A stretch of DNA of 64,000 bases from G020348385 sp964538085 (GTDB taxonomy: Bacteria > Acidobacteriota > Aminicenantia > Aminicenantales > Aminicenantaceae), in contig CAZIDF010000002.1 in NCBI GenBank assembly GCA_964538085.1, positions 1 to 64,000 on the forward strand, read 5' to 3'. Shown here piece by piece: positions 53,530 through 62,111 of this stretch (its first letter is position 1; each line of letters starts with the position of its first letter). The notes under the pieces were generated by a model, which had not been told where the DNA came from, made no database searches, and saw only the letters and a list, made by a program, of their open reading frames with translations. The position numbers were made by a program, and so were the translations under genes.

Positions 53530-53907
53530 TCAGGTTTTTTTTAAGATGTTTTCAAGGGTTTTTTTTAATTCTTCCTCGCTTATAGGTTTGAGGATAAATC
53601 CGGAAGGATTGACCTCTTGGGCTTTGGCCATTGTGATTTCATCTGCAAAACCTGTAAGGAACACCACGGGTATTTGGAAAAGAGCCCGGATTCTCTTGGC
53701 GGCTTCTATTCCATCTATCTCTCCCTTTAATCCGATATCCATCAGGACCAGATCAGGGGCTGACTGCTCTACTTTTTTGACGGCTTCATCTCCCTGAAAG
53801 GCTATGGCTGCGATGCTGTAACCGGCTTTTTTCAACATGTTCTGTATGTCGATCGAAACCACGCCTTCGTCTTCCACGACCATGATGTTGGCTTTGCTGG
53901 CAGTCAT
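53530..53907 (-). CDS. Single-domain response regulator (receiver)
   Basis: Receiver of 125 aa with VEDE, phosphoacceptor Asp in VLMDIGL, Thr in FLTGF and Lys in ILKPI. There is no output domain. The ATG follows the RidA stop directly (TAGATG), and FmdB starts 7 nt later, so it belongs to the RidA-HyuAB operon. It is similar to the receiver at 42844-43227. Confidence 0.88.
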   Translation of the reverse strand: MTASKANIMVVEDEGVVSIDIQNMLKKAGYSIAAIAFQGDEAVKKVEQSAPDLVLMDIGLKGEIDGIEAAKRIRALFQIPVVFLTGFADEITMAKAQEVNPSGFILKPISEEELKKTLENILKKT

Positions 53908-54372
53908 CTAAATTACCGCAATAGCCTCGATCTCCACCTTGACATTTTTCGGCAGCCGGGCAACCTGCACAGCTGCACGGGCGGGATATGGAGGCTTAAA
54001 AAATTCTGCATAGACGGCATTCATACGGCTGAAATCGTCCATATCCTCGAGAAAAACGGTGCATTTGATGACGTTGTCAAATGTGCATCCCCCTTCATCC
54101 AATACGGCTTCAAGGTTGTTCAAAACCAGCCTTGTTTGATCCTCGATGCTTCCCGAGTTCAGTTCTCCCGTGGATGGATCGATCGATATCTGGCCAGAAG
54201 CAAATATCATGCCGTTGGCGGCGATAGCCTGAGAATACGGACCGATCGCTTCGGGAGCTTTGTCTGTTTTGATGACTTTTTTCATCGTTTTTCTCCTTGT
54301 TTGATTTCCGAGTAGATGAGGACCGACCAGGGCCACACCACCTATGGTTATTAGAGCGTGTCTTCTTTTCAT
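53908..54372 (-). CDS. ridA: RidA-family enamine/imine deaminase, possible exported form
   Basis: RidA/YjgF protein of 154 aa from the first start. The core has AIGPYSQAI, FASGQISIDPSTGEL, an Asn in VLNNLEAVL, the Arg in YPARAAVQVARLP, and Glu in VEIEAIAVI. RidA hydrolyses reactive enamines from PLP enzymes. Two starts each have a good ribosome site: 54372 (GGAGAG) adds a 29-residue leader that resembles an export signal (RRHALITIGGVALVGPHLLG), and 54285 (AAGGAG) gives the usual cytoplasmic RidA. It begins the operon leading to HyuAB. Confidence 0.9.
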   Translation of the reverse strand: MKRRHALITIGGVALVGPHLLGNQTRRKTMKKVIKTDKAPEAIGPYSQAIAANGMIFASGQISIDPSTGELNSGSIEDQTRLVLNNLEAVLDEGGCTFDNVIKCTVFLEDMDDFSRMNAVYAEFFKPPYPARAAVQVARLPKNVKVEIEAIAVI

Positions 54373-54523
54373 CCTAAACTCTCCTTTTGAGATTGTTCTA
54401 GGATTCCCTCGTACAGAACAACATTGTATTAAATCATGGGGCTAGATTCCAGAAAAATCATTGAACATCGTTAACAATACATTAGTGATGGTTTTGATGG
54501 GGAGAACAGAAGATTGAGAAAGA

Positions 54524-55504
54524 TCAATCCTTTATCATGTCGGTGCGGATGAGGATGTCGAATCCTTCAAAGGCATAGCGGCGCAGATTCCCATCCTGTT
54601 TAAAATTGCCCGTTCCTGCCATGATGTCTTCAAAGGCAGCCGCGACACGAAGAATGACCTCGCTTTTTACCCAGGGATCATTATGTCCGGAGCATAGGTA
54701 GTCATATTCGTCGATACGGCTTTTCAACAAATCGATGGAGGCTCTGTACTGCCCGATATCCACATCGGCCGGATAGGCATACAGGGGCCCGGGAAAAAAT
54801 GTATCTCCCGAAAAGAGCAGACGGATTTTCTTATCCAACAAGCAGATCGAACCGGGAGAGTGTCCTGGAGTATAGATGACTTCCAGTTCTCGTCCTACTC
54901 CCAGATCGATGATGTCGCCATCCTCCAAAAGATCTGTGGGTTTTGCAGGAGGGATTTCCCAAGTATCACTATCAAATTCTTCAGGGAGAGATTTCCAGAT
55001 CGAGTCTCCCGTGATGCTGGATCGTAGCCGGTCATTTTTTACTCCTTGGAGGAGCTTTTTTATGCATTCTGGATGGTTGAAACAGGCAATGGAATCGAAC
55101 TGGCTGTTTGCACCTATATGATCCCAGTGCGTATGCGTGTTCACGACCGATACAGGGAGATCCGTCAGCTCTTGGACAAGCTTTCTGAGGTCTCCTATTC
55201 CAGTCCCTGTGTCGATCAATATCCCCTTTTCCTTACCTATCACAAGGTAGCTGATGGCCTCCTCGAATTGGAAGGGTTCATAGATGGCCAGGGTGTCATG
55301 GGAGATTTTGTAAACCTCATACCATTCCTGAGCGACGTTTATTTTTTCAAGCGAAGAATAAACGGGACGAGGCAAGTTTTCCCACCAGCTCTTGGGCTGG
55401 ATGGTCTCAGCCCTTTGGGAAGTCTCTTTTGCAGGCTTTTCACCCTGGCATGATACCAAAATCAGAGCCAATGAGAAGAATAGGACCCTATATCCCTCAA
55501 TCAC
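54524..55504 (-). CDS. Metallo-beta-lactamase-fold lipoprotein
   Basis: MBL-fold hydrolase of 326 aa. The lipoprotein signal ends ALILVSC. The metal motif is THTHWDHIGA, with a His in PGHSPGSICL, Asp in LFSGDTFF and a His in LCSGHNDPW. It begins with GTG and overlaps the stop of the upstream GGDEF gene as GTGA, so the two are coupled. The enzyme's substrate is unknown. The layout fits glyoxalase-II/lactonase-like members rather than beta-lactamases. Confidence 0.82.
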   Translation of the reverse strand: MIEGYRVLFFSLALILVSCQGEKPAKETSQRAETIQPKSWWENLPRPVYSSLEKINVAQEWYEVYKISHDTLAIYEPFQFEEAISYLVIGKEKGILIDTGTGIGDLRKLVQELTDLPVSVVNTHTHWDHIGANSQFDSIACFNHPECIKKLLQGVKNDRLRSSITGDSIWKSLPEEFDSDTWEIPPAKPTDLLEDGDIIDLGVGRELEVIYTPGHSPGSICLLDKKIRLLFSGDTFFPGPLYAYPADVDIGQYRASIDLLKSRIDEYDYLCSGHNDPWVKSEVILRVAAAFEDIMAGTGNFKQDGNLRRYAFEGFDILIRTDMIKD

Positions 55505-56451
55505 AATTCCTCTTCCGTTTTATCGATCTTTAGACTGACCTTGTTGCGCCCCAGCCATTTGCTGTGCTTCATCAAGGATTTGGCACGGTCGATAAGGCCA
55601 TCGAGAGAATCCACTCTGGAGGCTAGCGTTGCCCCTAAAGATATGGTAGCCCGTACAAGTTTTGAGCCCGCTGTGATGTTCGACTTCTCGACGAGTAACC
55701 TTATCTTGTTTCCGACAAGATCCAACTTGCTTTCATCGATATTCAGAGCAACGATCAGGAATTCGTCGCTTTCCCAGCGGCCCACAAGGTCGAAAAATCG
55801 GATGCTGTTGTTTATGGTTTGGGCCAGGGACCGGAGGATCTGGTCCCCGGCAGGCTTGCCATAGGAATCGTTCACTTCTTTCAGGTGGTCCACGTCCAGA
55901 TAAAACAATCCAAAGGAGATCCGGTATCTCTTTATTTCTTCCAGTCTTGTTTGGAGGTGGATCTCCAGGAATCTTCGATTTCCGACTTCAGTCAACGGAT
56001 CGAGTAATTGCATGTGCTCCAATTCTCTTTTTCGTTGGGGCATGATGAATTTTGGAGAAATATCATTGAAGGTTTCAACAGCGGCAATAACTTCTCCGTT
56101 CTCTCCAGAAATAGGGAATGCTTTGATGGCTACAGGTAGCCTGTATCCTTCTTTGTGCTGAAAATAGGCTTCCATTTGGTGGGTTTTGCCGTCGGAAAGG
56201 GCCTGTTTGACAGGACAATCTTTCTCGCAAATGTTTCTACCCGATTCATCCACCGGGCTGATGATATTGTCCGAACATTTCCTCCCGCTGACAAAAGATT
56301 TGTCATAGCCCGTGATTTGTTCGGCCCCCTTATTCCAAAAAAATATCTTGCAATCCTGGTCCACGAAATAAATCCCATCATGAACATTGTTGAGGAGAAT
56401 TTCCGTGAATTTTTTGTCTATACTTTCCTCAGGGAATGATTTTTTTTCCAC
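55501..56451 (-). CDS. PAS-GGDEF protein with altered active-site motif
   Basis: Protein of 316 aa. The PAS domain (residues about 15-130) contains a Cys pattern seen in sensory PAS-GGDEF proteins (GRKCSDN, NICEKDCPVKQAL). The GGDEF domain (about 150-310) has DPLTEVGNRRFLE, FYLDVDHLKEVNDSYG and GDQILRSLA, but the signature reads RWESDEF in place of RxGGDEF. The two Gly residues that allow GTP binding are replaced, so cyclase activity is doubtful. It may bind nucleotides or act as a sensor. It is coupled to the MBL lipoprotein. Confidence 0.85.
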   Translation of the reverse strand: MEKKSFPEESIDKKFTEILLNNVHDGIYFVDQDCKIFFWNKGAEQITGYDKSFVSGRKCSDNIISPVDESGRNICEKDCPVKQALSDGKTHQMEAYFQHKEGYRLPVAIKAFPISGENGEVIAAVETFNDISPKFIMPQRKRELEHMQLLDPLTEVGNRRFLEIHLQTRLEEIKRYRISFGLFYLDVDHLKEVNDSYGKPAGDQILRSLAQTINNSIRFFDLVGRWESDEFLIVALNIDESKLDLVGNKIRLLVEKSNITAGSKLVRATISLGATLASRVDSLDGLIDRAKSLMKHSKWLGRNKVSLKIDKTEEEL

Positions 56452-56554
56452 TGTACTATCCCAAAGCTGTCTTTTTACCCCAAAATATTTATACCAAAGA
56501 CGGTCTTCGAAGTCAAAATATTCTGTCGCCTTGAGGAAGGATATTCCGCGATCC

Positions 56555-56583
56555 TTGACTTTTCACTAACCAGGAGTTATAAA
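56555..56583 (+). promoter_or_regulatory. Candidate sigma70-type promoter of the XRE-ImmA gene
   Basis: TTGACT (56555-56560), a 17-nt spacer and TATAAA (56578-56583). The start would be near 56590 and the ATG at 56611 follows GGGGA. This is among the best promoter matches in the window. Confidence 0.5.
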
Positions 56584-56610
56584 AAACCCATCTCAATATA
56601 GGGGAACGGA

Positions 56611-57705
56611 ATGGTTCGAATCGTCGGAACAAAAATCCGAAAGTTGCGAGAGGAAATGGGCCTTACCCAGGAAGATTTAGCCAAATCGGTGGGATTGTCC
56701 TCCGAGTTCATTTCTCTCCTGGAACTGGGAAGAAGAAGCCCCAGCCTAGAAAGCTTGTCGCGAATCGCAAAATTTCTTGATAAAAAAATCTCTTATTTCC
56801 TTCTTGAAAAAGTGGAATCGTTCGATTCTCTGCTTCGCGGGAATAAGATTGATTCAAAAACAAAGCGATTGCTGAAAACCTTTCGAAAATATTGTGAGGA
56901 TTACCTTTGGTTGGAAGAAGCAAACGGGAGGCAATCAGATCTGGGTCCTGTTTATTCCCATGTAAAGGCTGAAAAAATGGCGGAACAGGAAAGACGCCGT
57001 TTAGGCCTGGGACAAGATGCCATCCCCCAAGTTTTTTCTCTATTGGAGCAGAGCGGTCTGCATGTGTGGAGACATCCTGTTCCCGATGACATTCCTATCG
57101 CCGGTGTTTTTGTGTTTTTTGATTACAAACAATCGGCTTTTGCTCTCGTCAACAGCAACCAATCATTCCATCAGCAAGTCTTGACAGCCACGCATGAGTA
57201 TGGTCATTACCTGAGGGATCGTTTTGACGGACCGATCATCGACAACCCCGATATCTTCATCGAAGATTACATCACGCTTTACCATGGGAGAGAAAAATTC
57301 GCCCAATCATTTGCTTTGCATTTTCTGCTTCCTCCCGAACGGCTCAGAGATTTTGTGGAAAAGGACCTCCGATCCAGGCAGCTTAACGTTGAAGATATCC
57401 TGTATATCAGGAGATGTTATGATGTGAGTTTCCTCGTTATGCTTCAGATGTTGAAAAAGCTTGAATATATTTCGCTCGGTCAGTACAAAGAGTTACAAAA
57501 ACTGGATTGGGAGCTATATGAAAAGGCCCTATTCGGATCGAATTATGCCTCTGTCCCGCATAAATCAAGAGGTCATTCTCTTTTTTCGGCGCGGTTTATA
57601 AGCCTCGTGCTGGATGCTTTTAGGCTAAAAAAGATCACGGCAGAAAAGGCCGCTCAGCTTCTCCACATGAATAAAGAGAAATTCCATTCTTTGCCTAAAA
57701 AGTGA
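56611..57705 (+). CDS. XRE-family regulator fused to an ImmA/IrrE-type metallopeptidase
   Basis: Protein of 364 aa. An N-terminal helix-turn-helix (LREEMGLTQEDLAKSVGLSSEFISLLELGRRSPSLESL split over residues 13-48) is followed by an ImmA/IrrE domain with zinc motif ATHEYGHYL and KFAQSFALHFLLPP (about 190-240). The C terminus is helical with a second possible DNA-contact segment (ITAEKAAQLLHMNKEKF). Such fused proteins cleave or sense a partner repressor or control stress and metabolism genes. No phage or conjugative genes are near. It is convergent with MsrBA. Confidence 0.85.
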   Translation: MVRIVGTKIRKLREEMGLTQEDLAKSVGLSSEFISLLELGRRSPSLESLSRIAKFLDKKISYFLLEKVESFDSLLRGNKIDSKTKRLLKTFRKYCEDYLWLEEANGRQSDLGPVYSHVKAEKMAEQERRRLGLGQDAIPQVFSLLEQSGLHVWRHPVPDDIPIAGVFVFFDYKQSAFALVNSNQSFHQQVLTATHEYGHYLRDRFDGPIIDNPDIFIEDYITLYHGREKFAQSFALHFLLPPERLRDFVEKDLRSRQLNVEDILYIRRCYDVSFLVMLQMLKKLEYISLGQYKELQKLDWELYEKALFGSNYASVPHKSRGHSLFSARFISLVLDAFRLKKITAEKAAQLLHMNKEKFHSLPKK

Positions 57706-57719
57706 ACCGGTCGGTTTTC

Positions 57720-58691
57720 TCACTTCCTGCGTTCCGTCAAATTTCGATAAAACTTCTGATGATATTCTTCGGCAGGATAAAAGTCCGTTACCGGTAGTAC
57801 TTGAGTCGCGATCTGTGCGGAAAACCTGCCTGATTTTTCCCAGCTTTCGATCATCTTCTCTGCCTTATGTTTTTGATCTTCGTTGTGATAAAAGATGACC
57901 GATCTGTACTGCGATCCAAAATCCGGGCCTTGCCTGTCGACCTGAGTGGGATCATGAAGTTGAAAAAAGGCTTCCACAAGCTCGCTGTAGGAAACAACTT
58001 CAGGGTCGAACAAAACGTGGACAGCCTCGGCATGCCCGGTATCGCCACGGCAAACCTGTTGATATGAGGGATTCTCCACGCTCCCGCCTGTGTATCCCAC
58101 GGTGGTTTGCACAACTCCATGGATCTTGCTGAACGTATCTTCCACACCCCAAAAACAGCCGGCTGCAAATGTAGCGATCTCTCTAAAGTCGAGAGCGATG
58201 GAATTGATGCAGAAATGCCGTCGAGAAGGAGAAGGACCATCATCGAACACGTGTCCGAGATGAGCTCCACATGTTGCACACCTCACCTCGATCCGTTTCA
58301 TGAACAGAGAATGGTCTTCTCGATATTCAATGTTTTCCTCATCCACAGGATCCGTGAAACTCGGCCAGCCTGTTCCATGGTCGTATTTTGTGTCCGAACG
58401 AAAAAGAGGAGTACCGCAACCGACGCATTGATATAGGCCTTCCTGGTAATGGTCATTATATTTTCCTGTAAAGGGCTTTTCCGTTCCAGCTTCCCTCATG
58501 ACGTGGAATTGTTGGGGAGTGAGAATCTTTTTCCACTCAGCCTCTGCTTTTGTTACCTTTTTTATCATCATGGTTTTCTTCCCCTCAAGATATAGTCTAT
58601 TGGCGCGATTACTGGGCCAGAAATGATCGGTCAGCCAGATCGCTGCAAGAAAAAGCAATGGGAATACGAAAAGTTCCTTTTTTAATCTCAT
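57720..58691 (-). CDS. msrBA: Peptide methionine sulfoxide reductase MsrB-MsrA fusion, membrane-anchored
   Basis: Bifunctional repair enzyme of 323 aa. An N-terminal hydrophobic segment (FVFPLLFLAAIWLTDHFW) anchors or exports it. The MsrB domain (about 45-165) has zinc Cys pairs CVGC and CATC, and the catalytic Cys in RHFCINSIAL. The MsrA domain (about 170-320) has the catalytic GCFWG. Together they reduce R- and S-methionine sulfoxide, here probably outside the cytoplasm. The B-then-A order is less usual than A-then-B but known. GGAG precedes the start. Confidence 0.92.
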   Translation of the reverse strand: MRLKKELFVFPLLFLAAIWLTDHFWPSNRANRLYLEGKKTMMIKKVTKAEAEWKKILTPQQFHVMREAGTEKPFTGKYNDHYQEGLYQCVGCGTPLFRSDTKYDHGTGWPSFTDPVDEENIEYREDHSLFMKRIEVRCATCGAHLGHVFDDGPSPSRRHFCINSIALDFREIATFAAGCFWGVEDTFSKIHGVVQTTVGYTGGSVENPSYQQVCRGDTGHAEAVHVLFDPEVVSYSELVEAFFQLHDPTQVDRQGPDFGSQYRSVIFYHNEDQKHKAEKMIESWEKSGRFSAQIATQVLPVTDFYPAEEYHQKFYRNLTERRK

Positions 58692-58855
58692 GCTTTCTCC
58701 AATTCCGAATATTCCTATAGAAATATTATACTTTATCGGAAGCTAATCACAAAATCTGGGTTTTTTTCTCTTGCTTGATTTGGACAATTAGGATTAGATA
58801 ACTTTATGCACAGGTCGAAAGCGTTGCCTATCCATATTGTCCATAGCAGGAAAGC

Positions 58856-59987
58856 ATGATCGCAAGAACAAAAAACATCTCAGGAATTTGTCTATCGTTT
58901 TTATGCCTGTTCATCCTCTTCCTTTTACCGGGTTTCAGTGATGAAAAACCTCAAGTTATCCCGCTAGAATCAGCGCAAAATACCCAACTGAGGAAGGCAT
59001 TGGATGCAGAGATAGATGTGTTGAGCGGAAGGTTGTTCGAGATGAATGATTGGATGTACCATCATCCAGAGCCAGGTTTTCTCGAGTTCAAGGCTGCAGC
59101 CTTGTTGATCGAAGAGCTGAAAAAGAATGGATTTACCGTTGAAGAAGGAGTCCCCGGGTTTACTCACGGCCTTTAAGGCAAAATATTTGGGAAGCTCTGA
59201 ACCGCCTGTTATCGGAATAGCGGTGGAGTATGATGCCCTGAGAGAGAACCCTCCCTTTCATGGATGCCAACACAACATGCAAGGACCCACAGGCATAGGC
59301 GCCGCGATCGCCCTGACTAGGGTGATGACAAAAAACAAAATCCCTGGAAGTGTATGGGTTATCGGCACGCCTGCCGAGGAAGTCGGACCACCAGCGCCCT
59401 TGATGCCGTTCTTCTTATGTTTCATGAATTCCGTTTTCACGGGATTGTCAGCGATGGGGGAGCCGCTTCCAACATCGTCCCTGACATGGCTTCAGCCACC
59501 CTCTGGATTAGGCACCTGATGGATGAGACTCCTGTCGGAGCGATGAATCCAAGGAAAGCTAGAGAAAAAATAGAGAGCAAAGTGGAAGTCTTGGATAATA
59601 TGGCCAAGGGATGTGCTTTGGCCACAGGAACGACGGTGGACATCGATCATTATGGGGAGTACAATCCCGGTATTTCAATCGGCGTGTTGAACGATGTGGC
59701 CTTTCATTATGCCCTGGAGTATGGAGGCATGAATAGGGGAGAGAGGGAAGTTCCTCGACATTGGGAAGAAACTGGATTTGCTACTCTAAAAGTGCCGGGC
59801 GTCCATATCAGCATCGGGTCACTCCCAGGAGAACGCAGACATCACGATTAGTCCTGCCGGACACGAATCCCTTCTTTTGACAACGAAGGTTATGGGAGCC
59901 GTGGCACTGCGGATGCTGATGGACAAAGACTTGAGGAAAAAAGCCAAGGCCGAACATACCGAATGGCTAAAAAAATACAACGAATGA
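58856..59987 (+). pseudogene. M20-family amidohydrolase (AbgB-like) remnant
   Basis: Exported M20 peptidase/amidohydrolase, broken. A signal peptide (LSFLCLFILFLLPGFS) and MYHHPEPGFLE are in the first frame. Near 59155-59165 the frame changes (EEGVPG then LLTAFKAKY). IAVEYDAL, GCQHNMQGP and GTPAEEVG follow. Around 59390 the reading jumps straight to SALDAVLLMFHEF, so about 100 residues of the middle (dimerisation region) are missing and the frame changes again. Another shift near 59840 is needed to reach ITISPAGHESLLL and the final stop at 59985-59987. The gene is too damaged to make an enzyme. Confidence 0.8.
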
Positions 59988-59994
59988 GCCTGGT

Positions 59995-60948
59995 TTAAAA
60001 CTTTTTCAGGTATATACTTCCTCCAGAGGTTCTCAAATAGAGTTCCGGGCCTCCCCCGTTCATTTTAGCGTGCATCGAACTTTTGTCTATTTCACCGCTG
60101 ATAGAGACCGGGAAATCCGTGTGGACTCTGCCTCCAGACGCTTTTGCATTCACATCCAGGCTCATATTTTCATCTAGCTGAACAGTGATCGATCCTCCTG
60201 ACGTTGTCAGTCGGCAATCGGATTCGGGTTGTCGTGAAAGATAGGCTTTTACCGCCCCCCCAGAAGTGTGGGCTTCTATCGTGCCCATAACTTCGTCGAC
60301 AGTGATGCTTCCTCCCGAAGTCTGAGCATCCACAGGGCCTTCAGCATGTCTGATATGAATGCTCCCTCCAGATGTTCGGATGTTTGATCTTCCTATTACT
60401 TCACCGATGGAGATGCTCCCTCCAGAAGTTTTTCCGGAGATGTTGCCCCTTATGTTATCGAATTTGAGGCTTCCTCCTGAGGTATTGCTCAAGATTTTCC
60501 CAGAGAGATCTTCGACAGATATGCTCCCGCCCGAGGTCTGTAGATCGACATTGTATTCTGAAGGAACAGCAATGATGTATTTCACCTGGAGGTGTCTGCC
60601 TATGTTATTCCAGAATCCTTTGATCCCTTTTTTGTATTTTGCTTGGATAGTGACATCGTTCCCGGAGTGGGTGAATTGGATGTCAAAATCTTTAAGAATT
60701 TCCTCCGCTCTTTTTTCATTGTTTGTTCTGATCTCGCGGAGAATTTCGATTTCAACCGAATCGATATTTCCCCCCCGGACTGATATCGATCCGATATCGC
60801 TTTCGAGCGAAAGAGTTCCTCCAGTTCCGACCGGGTATGATTTGTTGATTCTGTCTTCGATGTTTCCGTATGTGAGACAGTTGGCAAAAAGAAATAGGAT
60901 GGCGGTTAAAACGCCGAAAAAGCATGATCTTTTTCTTTTAGATTTCAT
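59995..60948 (-). CDS. Exported DUF4097-type protein with TSGGSI repeats
   Basis: Protein of 317 aa with a signal sequence (CFFGVLTAILFLFANC). The mature part is a repeat-built beta structure: TSGGSI or a close variant recurs roughly every 18-25 residues from about 150 to the C terminus (TSGGSISVEDLSG, TSGGSLKFDNIRG, TSGGSISIGEVIG, TSGGSIHIRHAEG, TSGGSITVDEVMG). This is the DUF4097 pattern, probably a beta-solenoid exposed at the envelope. The function is unknown. The start at 60948 follows GGAGGACAGG. The longer frame to 61212 overlaps the divergent gene and is rejected. Confidence 0.82.
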   Translation of the reverse strand: MKSKRKRSCFFGVLTAILFLFANCLTYGNIEDRINKSYPVGTGGTLSLESDIGSISVRGGNIDSVEIEILREIRTNNEKRAEEILKDFDIQFTHSGNDVTIQAKYKKGIKGFWNNIGRHLQVKYIIAVPSEYNVDLQTSGGSISVEDLSGKILSNTSGGSLKFDNIRGNISGKTSGGSISIGEVIGRSNIRTSGGSIHIRHAEGPVDAQTSGGSITVDEVMGTIEAHTSGGAVKAYLSRQPESDCRLTTSGGSITVQLDENMSLDVNAKASGGRVHTDFPVSISGEIDKSSMHAKMNGGGPELYLRTSGGSIYLKKF

Positions 60949-61120
60949 CCTGTCCTCCAAAGTAATAAAAAGCTGAGTCTCTTCATACCTATGTACGAGA
61001 TTCTTTGAAAAAAGGTTCCCTCGCTTCGGTCTTATGCTTTTAATGTTGCACAGAATGTGGTATTTTAGTTCAAACAAGGGAGAATAGGCAGGACGTACGA
61101 CTAAACTAACGGAGTGAGTC

Positions 61121-62101
61121 ATGTTGAATAGAATCAAAGGTTGTCTTCTCGGGCTCGCTGTTGGGGACGCGCTGGGGGCGCCTGTTGAGCATCTTTCTTG
61201 GGAAAAGATCAAGGAAAAGTATGGGGAGAGCGGGATCGCCGATTACGATGTCTGGAACGGATTCAAACCTGGATTCTATACAGATGACACTCAGCTTTCG
61301 TTGGCCACTGCCAAAGGGTGTATCCATGCCCATTTTAGCCTGATGAGAGGTGGAGAAGCCCATTCTAAAGAATTTGTGTACAAGAGTTATATGGTGTGGC
61401 TTGAAAGCTTGCAGGATCCCTGCCATGTGAGACACCCTGGGTATACCTGCATGCACGTGCTGCAGAGCGGAGAAAAAGGCTCTATCCGAAATCCTATCAA
61501 CGATAGTACCGAGGCAAGCGGAATATTACGAACAGCTCCTGTAGGATTGGCATTTCCTCCGGGGATGGCATTCAGGGAAGCAGCCGATTATGCCGCATTG
61601 ACCCATGGACATCCTTCTGCTTATTACGCGGCAGCATTTTTGGCTGAGATCATTGCCCACATCATCGAAGGAAAATCCCTTCAAGATGCAGTCGAGTTGA
61701 GCATCGAACTGCTTGTCGCTTTTGAAAATCACGAGGATTTACTCCGCTACTTAGAGATTGCCTTGGAGCTGTTCCTAGACCAAAAATCGGTTGAAGAGGC
61801 TATCTCCCAAATGGGCGATGGTGTTTCTGCAGCCGAAGTTCTCGCCTTCGGTGTATTTTGTGCGCTGAAACATGTATTTGAGTTCTCGGAAGGAGTGAAA
61901 GCCTCAGTCAATTATTCTGGGATCAGCACTTCCAGCGGATTGGTCACGGGAGCAATTCTCGGCACTCTGCTCGGCCATGAAGGGATTTCTGATCATTGGG
62001 TGTCTGGGCTGGAAAACTCTCAAGAGATCATCGAGATCGCTGAAGATATGCACAAAATTTTTAAGCTAGGCGAAAGAATTTCTTTTGAAAAATATTGTTA
62101 G
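61121..62101 (+). CDS. ADP-ribosylglycohydrolase (DraG/ARH-like) with altered metal site
   Basis: ADP-ribosylglycohydrolase-fold protein of 326 aa. The N terminus reads GCLLGLAVGDALGAPVE, the first metal motif is YTDDTQLS, and LRTAPVGLAF and THGHPSAYYAA follow. The second metal motif, normally G-D-S-D-S/T-x-G, reads SGISTSSGLVTGAILG: both Asp ligands are absent. The protein may bind ADP-ribose without hydrolysing it or use a different site. No partner ADP-ribosyltransferase is nearby. It is divergent from the DUF4097 gene. Confidence 0.85.
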   Translation: MLNRIKGCLLGLAVGDALGAPVEHLSWEKIKEKYGESGIADYDVWNGFKPGFYTDDTQLSLATAKGCIHAHFSLMRGGEAHSKEFVYKSYMVWLESLQDPCHVRHPGYTCMHVLQSGEKGSIRNPINDSTEASGILRTAPVGLAFPPGMAFREAADYAALTHGHPSAYYAAAFLAEIIAHIIEGKSLQDAVELSIELLVAFENHEDLLRYLEIALELFLDQKSVEEAISQMGDGVSAAEVLAFGVFCALKHVFEFSEGVKASVNYSGISTSSGLVTGAILGTLLGHEGISDHWVSGLENSQEIIEIAEDMHKIFKLGERISFEKYC

Positions 62102-62111
62102 GAATAAGTAG

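Noticed and set aside
54524..55504. Second beta-lactamase
   Set aside because: HTHWDH is a generic MBL motif, and the lipoprotein is coupled to a sensory gene.
56611..57705. Prophage or conjugative-element marker
   Set aside because: XRE-ImmA fusions occur in mobile elements, but no integrase, attachment repeats or phage genes are nearby.
60000..60560. Regular repeats as a CRISPR or tandem-repeat artefact
   Set aside because: The repeats encode TSGGSI within one continuous protein frame and vary in spacing, which fits DUF4097.
60949..61212. Longer N terminus for the DUF4097 protein
   Set aside because: It would run through the divergent promoter region into the ADP-ribosylglycohydrolase gene. 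The ATG at 60948 has both a ribosome site and a signal peptide.
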